This document shows, piece by piece, positions 61,130 through 64,000 of a DNA stretch of 64,000 nucleotides. Origin of the DNA: UBA1429 sp964482225 (GTDB taxonomy: Bacteria; Chloroflexota; Anaerolineae; UBA1429); contig CAYZWT010000020.1 of assembly GCA_964482225.1 (NCBI GenBank), forward strand, positions 9,825 to 73,824. Reading direction: 5' to 3'. Each line of letters begins with the position of its first letter. The stretch's first letter is position 1. A model generated the notes under the pieces. That model searched no databases, had not been told where the DNA came from, and saw only the letters and a program-made list of their open reading frames with translations. Position numbers and translations under genes: made by a program.

Positions 61130-61163
61130 AAGAGCGCCCCTTCAACTAGGAAGAGGCGCTCTT
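61130..61163 (+). terminator. Terminator after the PBP gene
   Basis: AAGAGCGCC/GGCGCTCTT 9-bp stem with a 16-nt loop, 23 bp past the stop, between convergent genes; the run after it is short (GGCTTTAC). Confidence 0.6.
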
Positions 61164-61246
61164 GGCTTTACAGGGCTGCTCCAAAAATACGACTCTGATT
61201 GTCCTCGCGCTTGAGCCAAGTGCGCAGGCACACTGTGCACCATACT

Positions 61247-61300
61247 TGCAGACGCCGGAGCAGCGTGGGCGGGCGAGACGCCCGCCCACCAGGTCTGAAT
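61247..61300. repeat. Intergenic palindromic element (copy 5)
   Basis: Common 19-nt hairpin at 61267-61285, with a GTCTGAATAG end motif near 61292-61301 like the other copies. It lies between the convergent PBP and M23 genes. The rest of 61164-61321 holds nothing else recognisable. Confidence 0.75.
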
Positions 61301-61321
61301 AGACTTGGCATGAGGTCTCTA

Positions 61322-62446
61322 TCAGGGCAAAAAGCTGTAGGGATTCAACTGCACGCCGCCCTTGCGCACCTCAAAGTGTAGATGCGGGCCGGTGGAATTG
61401 CCCGTGCTGCCGCACTTGCCGATCACCTGGGCCTTGGTCACCGCCTGTCCCACCTCGACGTAAAAGGCGTCCATGTGGGCATAGAGGGTCTGGTAGCCGT
61501 TGCCGTGATCAATCACCACCATGCGGCCATAGCCGGTGCTGGCATAGTAGGCCGCCACCACGGTGCCGCCGTCGGCGGCCAGGATCGAGGTGCCGCGCGA
61601 GGCCGCGATATCTATGGCGCGGTGTCCCTCCCAGTATCCCTGGCTAATCTTGCCGCTCATGGGCCAGGCGAGCTGGCCTGTGCCGGTGGCGCCCGCGCGA
61701 GTGGCCGTGCCGGTGGCCTGATAGGTCGTCACCGTGCGCGGCACATACGGCTTGACGCCGCCGGGGACGATCAGCTTTTGATCCACCACCAGCTCGTAAG
61801 GCTCGGCCAGGCTATTGCCCGGATACAGGGCGATAGCCTCGGGCTCCACCTTGTACTTGGTAGCGATGCTCGCCAGCGTCTCCCCCCGGACGACGGTATG
61901 GTACACGCCATCCACCGGCAGGATGTTGAGCACCTGGCCGATCTTGAGCAGATCGGGCTGGTCGGCCAGCGAGTCGTTGGAATAGAGCAGGGTTGTGCCC
62001 CTGAGCCCAAAGCGCTGCGCGATCCCCAGCATGGTATCACCCGCCTGCACGGTATACTGGGTCACCGACGTACGCACCACACGCCGTGGCTCGTCCATCA
62101 TGGGCAGGGTCTCGCCCCAGGTGCGCATGGTAAAGGGCACGGCGCCCGCCTCGAGATAGCGCACATTGGGGGCGGGCTGGGCGATGGCATAGGACGGGGA
62201 GAGCACTGCCGCATCGCCGGCGGGCGCGCTCTCCTGGCTGATGAGGGGGTCGAGCACCGGCGTATCCAGGCGCACAGGCGCCACGCCATAGATCAGGACG
62301 AACAGCAGCAGGCCGAGGATGAGATGCCCGGCGTAGCGAGACACCGTGGGGTGATCACGCCAAAAGAGAGGCCAGGTGACCGGGCGAGACGAACGGGTTG
62401 TAGAGTAGATCCTGGTAACGCGCGCTAGAGCTCGCGAACCATGCAT
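61322..62446 (-). CDS. LysM-M23 metallopeptidase (peptidoglycan endopeptidase)
   Basis: 374 residues, ATG 62446 with AAGGA about 10 bases upstream. One transmembrane or signal-anchor segment (about residues 41-58, LILGLLLFVLIYG), two LysM repeats (YTVQAGDTMLGIAQRFGL ... LNILP; HTVVRGETLASIATKYKV ... LIVPGG), then an M23 domain with GHRAIDIA (metal ligands) and HLHFEVR (HxH). The domain order is that of M23 enzymes acting on cell-wall peptide bridges or as EnvC/NlpD-like activators. It begins 3 bp after the rho stop, so both are cotranscribed. Confidence 0.92.
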   Translation of the reverse strand: MHGSRALARVTRIYSTTRSSRPVTWPLFWRDHPTVSRYAGHLILGLLLFVLIYGVAPVRLDTPVLDPLISQESAPAGDAAVLSPSYAIAQPAPNVRYLEAGAVPFTMRTWGETLPMMDEPRRVVRTSVTQYTVQAGDTMLGIAQRFGLRGTTLLYSNDSLADQPDLLKIGQVLNILPVDGVYHTVVRGETLASIATKYKVEPEAIALYPGNSLAEPYELVVDQKLIVPGGVKPYVPRTVTTYQATGTATRAGATGTGQLAWPMSGKISQGYWEGHRAIDIAASRGTSILAADGGTVVAAYYASTGYGRMVVIDHGNGYQTLYAHMDAFYVEVGQAVTKAQVIGKCGSTGNSTGPHLHFEVRKGGVQLNPYSFLP

Positions 62447-62449
62447 ATA

Positions 62450-63706
62450 CTAGATGTCCTTGTTCAGTGTTTTGAGAAACTCTTCGTTCGACTTGGTCCG
62501 GCTCAGGCGGTCCAAGATCAGCTCGACCGATTCGAAACTCCCGATGGTATCAATCATGCGGCGCAAGAGCCAGACGCGGCTCAGCACATCGGGTTTGAGC
62601 AAGAGTTCCTCGCGGCGTGTACCCGAACGTTCGATATCAATGGAAGGAAAGATCCGACGCTCCGAGAGCTTGCGGTTCAGGTGGAGCTCCATGTTGCCGG
62701 TGCCCTTGAACTCTTCATAGATGATATCATCCATGCGGCTGCCGGTATCCACCAGGCAGGTGGCAATGATGGTGAGGCTCCCCCCTTCCTCGAGCTTGCG
62801 TGCGGCGCCGTAAATGCCTTTGGGCGGCTGCACCGCAGCAGGATCCAATCCGCCCGTCAGTGTACGCCCACTGGGCGGAACAATCAAGTTGTAGGCGCGC
62901 GCCAGGCGCGTGACGCTATCCAGCAGGATCACCACATCCTTGCCCACCTCGGCCAGGCGCTTGGCCCGCGCCAGCGCCACCTCGGCCACCTTGACATGGT
63001 TCTGCACCGGCTCGTCAAAGGTAGAGCTGACCACCTCGGCCTCGACCGAGCGGTCCATGTCGGTCACCTCTTCGGGCCGCTCGCCGATCAGGACGACCAT
63101 CAAGTGCACGTCGTCATAGTTGCTGCTGATGCCGTTGGCGATCTGCTTCAGGATGGTAGTCTTGCCGGCCTTGGGCGGCGAGACGATCAGGCCGCGCTGG
63201 CCGCGGCCGATGGGCGCCAGCAGGTCCATCAGGCGCGTGGCATAGATGTTGGGAGAGGTCTCCAGTATGAATTGCTGGTAGGGAAATATGGGGGTCAGCC
63301 GCTCAAAGACGGGGCGATTCTTGGCCTGCTCGGGATCCAGGCCATTGATTGCCTCGACGCGCAACAGGCTAAAGTACTTTTCCGAATCCTTGGGCTGGCG
63401 CAACTGCCCGATGACCATATCGCCCGTGCGAAGGCCAAAACGCCTGATCTGTGATTGGGAGACATAGACGTCCTCCGGGCCGGGCAAGAGATGGTCGCTT
63501 CGCAAAAAGCCGATGCCATCTTGCACGATCTCGAGCACGCCGCCGCCAAAGAGCAGGCCCCGCTCCTCCGCCTGCGAGCGCAAGAGACGCAGGATCAAAT
63601 CCTGCTTCTTGAGGCGGCTATAGCCCGAGATGTCCTTGCTGCGGGCCATATCGCGCAATTCGGTCAGAGTCATCGTCTCGTATTCAACGATGTTCACGCT
63701 ACACAC
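62450..63706 (-). CDS. rho: Transcription termination factor Rho
   Basis: 418 residues. The short N-terminal helical bundle (MTLTELRDMARSKDISGYSRLKKQDLI) is followed by the RNA-binding cold-shock-like domain (LEIVQDGIGFLRS ... VYVSQSQIRRFGLRTGDMV), then the ATPase: Walker A PPKAGKTT, LIGERPEEVTDM (Q loop region), VVILLDSVTRLARAYN, SGRTLTGGLDPAAVQPPKG and the R-finger GTGNMEL...E segments. No large insertion. Standard Rho, length like E. coli (419). Confidence 0.97.
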   Translation of the reverse strand: MCSVNIVEYETMTLTELRDMARSKDISGYSRLKKQDLILRLLRSQAEERGLLFGGGVLEIVQDGIGFLRSDHLLPGPEDVYVSQSQIRRFGLRTGDMVIGQLRQPKDSEKYFSLLRVEAINGLDPEQAKNRPVFERLTPIFPYQQFILETSPNIYATRLMDLLAPIGRGQRGLIVSPPKAGKTTILKQIANGISSNYDDVHLMVVLIGERPEEVTDMDRSVEAEVVSSTFDEPVQNHVKVAEVALARAKRLAEVGKDVVILLDSVTRLARAYNLIVPPSGRTLTGGLDPAAVQPPKGIYGAARKLEEGGSLTIIATCLVDTGSRMDDIIYEEFKGTGNMELHLNRKLSERRIFPSIDIERSGTRREELLLKPDVLSRVWLLRRMIDTIGSFESVELILDRLSRTKSNEEFLKTLNKDI

Positions 63707-63898
63707 ACTCCATAGGGGAAATCAAGGTACGAACCACTGCCGCGCCGATAGAACGAGCAAGAGCCAAAACCTACAGGGCGCGGCCGCACATCCGTTGCGT
63801 TGAGTCAGCATGAGGAAAGCGACGGGTACAAGAAAAGGAGCACAAGCGCACAAGGGCGCCTCTTGCAGAGGTGGTTCACATTCTTCAGTCTCGGCTGC

Positions 63899-63927
63899 AT
63901 TATAGCAAGATCGCTACACAGTGTCAA
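63899..63927 (-). promoter_or_regulatory. Perfect-consensus promoter of rho with a long leader
   Basis: Minus-strand TTGACA (63922-63927), 17-bp spacer, TATAAT (63899-63904). Expected start near 63892, giving a leader of about 185 nt (63707-63892) before the rho ATG. I see no ORF with a ribosome site in it. The rest to 64000 shows nothing recognisable. Confidence 0.75.
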
Positions 63928-64000
63928 CTCTGGATCGGTTCCAAAGCACGGCGTTTCCAAAGTCCACGTTATGACAAACATAATCGATTGAGTCCGTGTT

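Noticed and set aside
63800..63991. 63-codon plus-strand ORF near the window end
   Set aside because: It overlaps the perfect rho promoter on the opposite strand and has no ribosome site or recognisable protein features.
1..64000. tRNA, rRNA or other structured RNA genes
   Set aside because: I found no cloverleaf or ribosomal-RNA sequence on either strand; short GC hairpins are explained by repeats and terminators.

Overview
The window is a high-GC bacterial scaffold (a run of 100 N marks an assembly gap at 9488-9587). It starts inside a gene and ends just upstream of rho. Several traits fit a Chloroflexota bacterium of the Anaerolineae/Caldilineae type: a dnaB / DnaD-like / double-AAA helicase-loader row, SBBP-repeat secreted proteins, a Thr/Pro-tailed class A PBP, an Hnd/Hyd-type NiFe hydrogenase operon and frequent TTG/GTG starts. 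That placement is inference; no rRNA or tRNA gene is present to confirm it.

Layout. 1-6 kb: the end of a DUF4038-type glycosidase gene, a divergent VTC/DUF4956 pair, a eukaryote-type topoisomerase IB with an added C-terminal GNAT-like domain, and a small LysW-like zinc-ribbon protein with a very acidic tail. 6-14.3 kb (minus strand): a phage-derived structural cassette of portal, protease-capsid fusion, putative connector, OB-fold baseplate protein and Asp-box/tail-hub protein. No terminase, integrase or lysis gene is visible. Between capsid and connector sit a REP-associated tyrosine transposase (RAYT) and an array of about 178-bp double-palindrome repeats; the assembly gap lies in the repeats. 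14.4-24.5 kb: an ABC-2 exporter, a lipase, an MDR dehydrogenase, twin SDRs, a ThuA-like protein, then the flavin reductase-tsaE-tsaB-rimI-surE operon. 24.6-33 kb: a bifunctional-nuclease-domain protein, dnaB, a DnaD-like protein, a helicase loader with two AAA+ modules, a membrane-anchored glycosidase and a GT-C glycosyltransferase. 33-38.7 kb: two tandem secreted seven-blade SBBP propellers and a mobA-like gene.

38.7-49.1 kb is one 12-gene minus-strand operon running from a consensus promoter (49111-49140) to a terminator (38701-38731). Its first genes are signalling/accessory ones (DRTGG, CBS-HATPase, DRTGG, PHP). NuoE, a second HATPase, a 2Fe-2S thioredoxin-fold protein, NuoF with a C-terminal ferredoxin, a maturation protease, a NuoG-like subunit and the NiFe small and large subunits follow. 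The subunit set resembles electron-bifurcating NiFe hydrogenases, carried inside the accessory context usual for clostridial FeFe bifurcating enzymes.

49.2-54.4 kb: glycogen phosphorylase, a double-thioredoxin protein disulfide oxidoreductase and a GH2 enzyme. 54.5-64 kb: a perfect consensus promoter with an 11-residue leader ORF and two tandem U-tract hairpins ahead of an APH-fold kinase, then a HAD hydrolase, an ABC-F protein and a class A PBP. On the minus strand are a LysM-M23 peptidase and rho with a long leader. Palindromic intergenic elements built around the 19-bp hairpin GGCGGGCGAGACGCCCGCC recur through the window.
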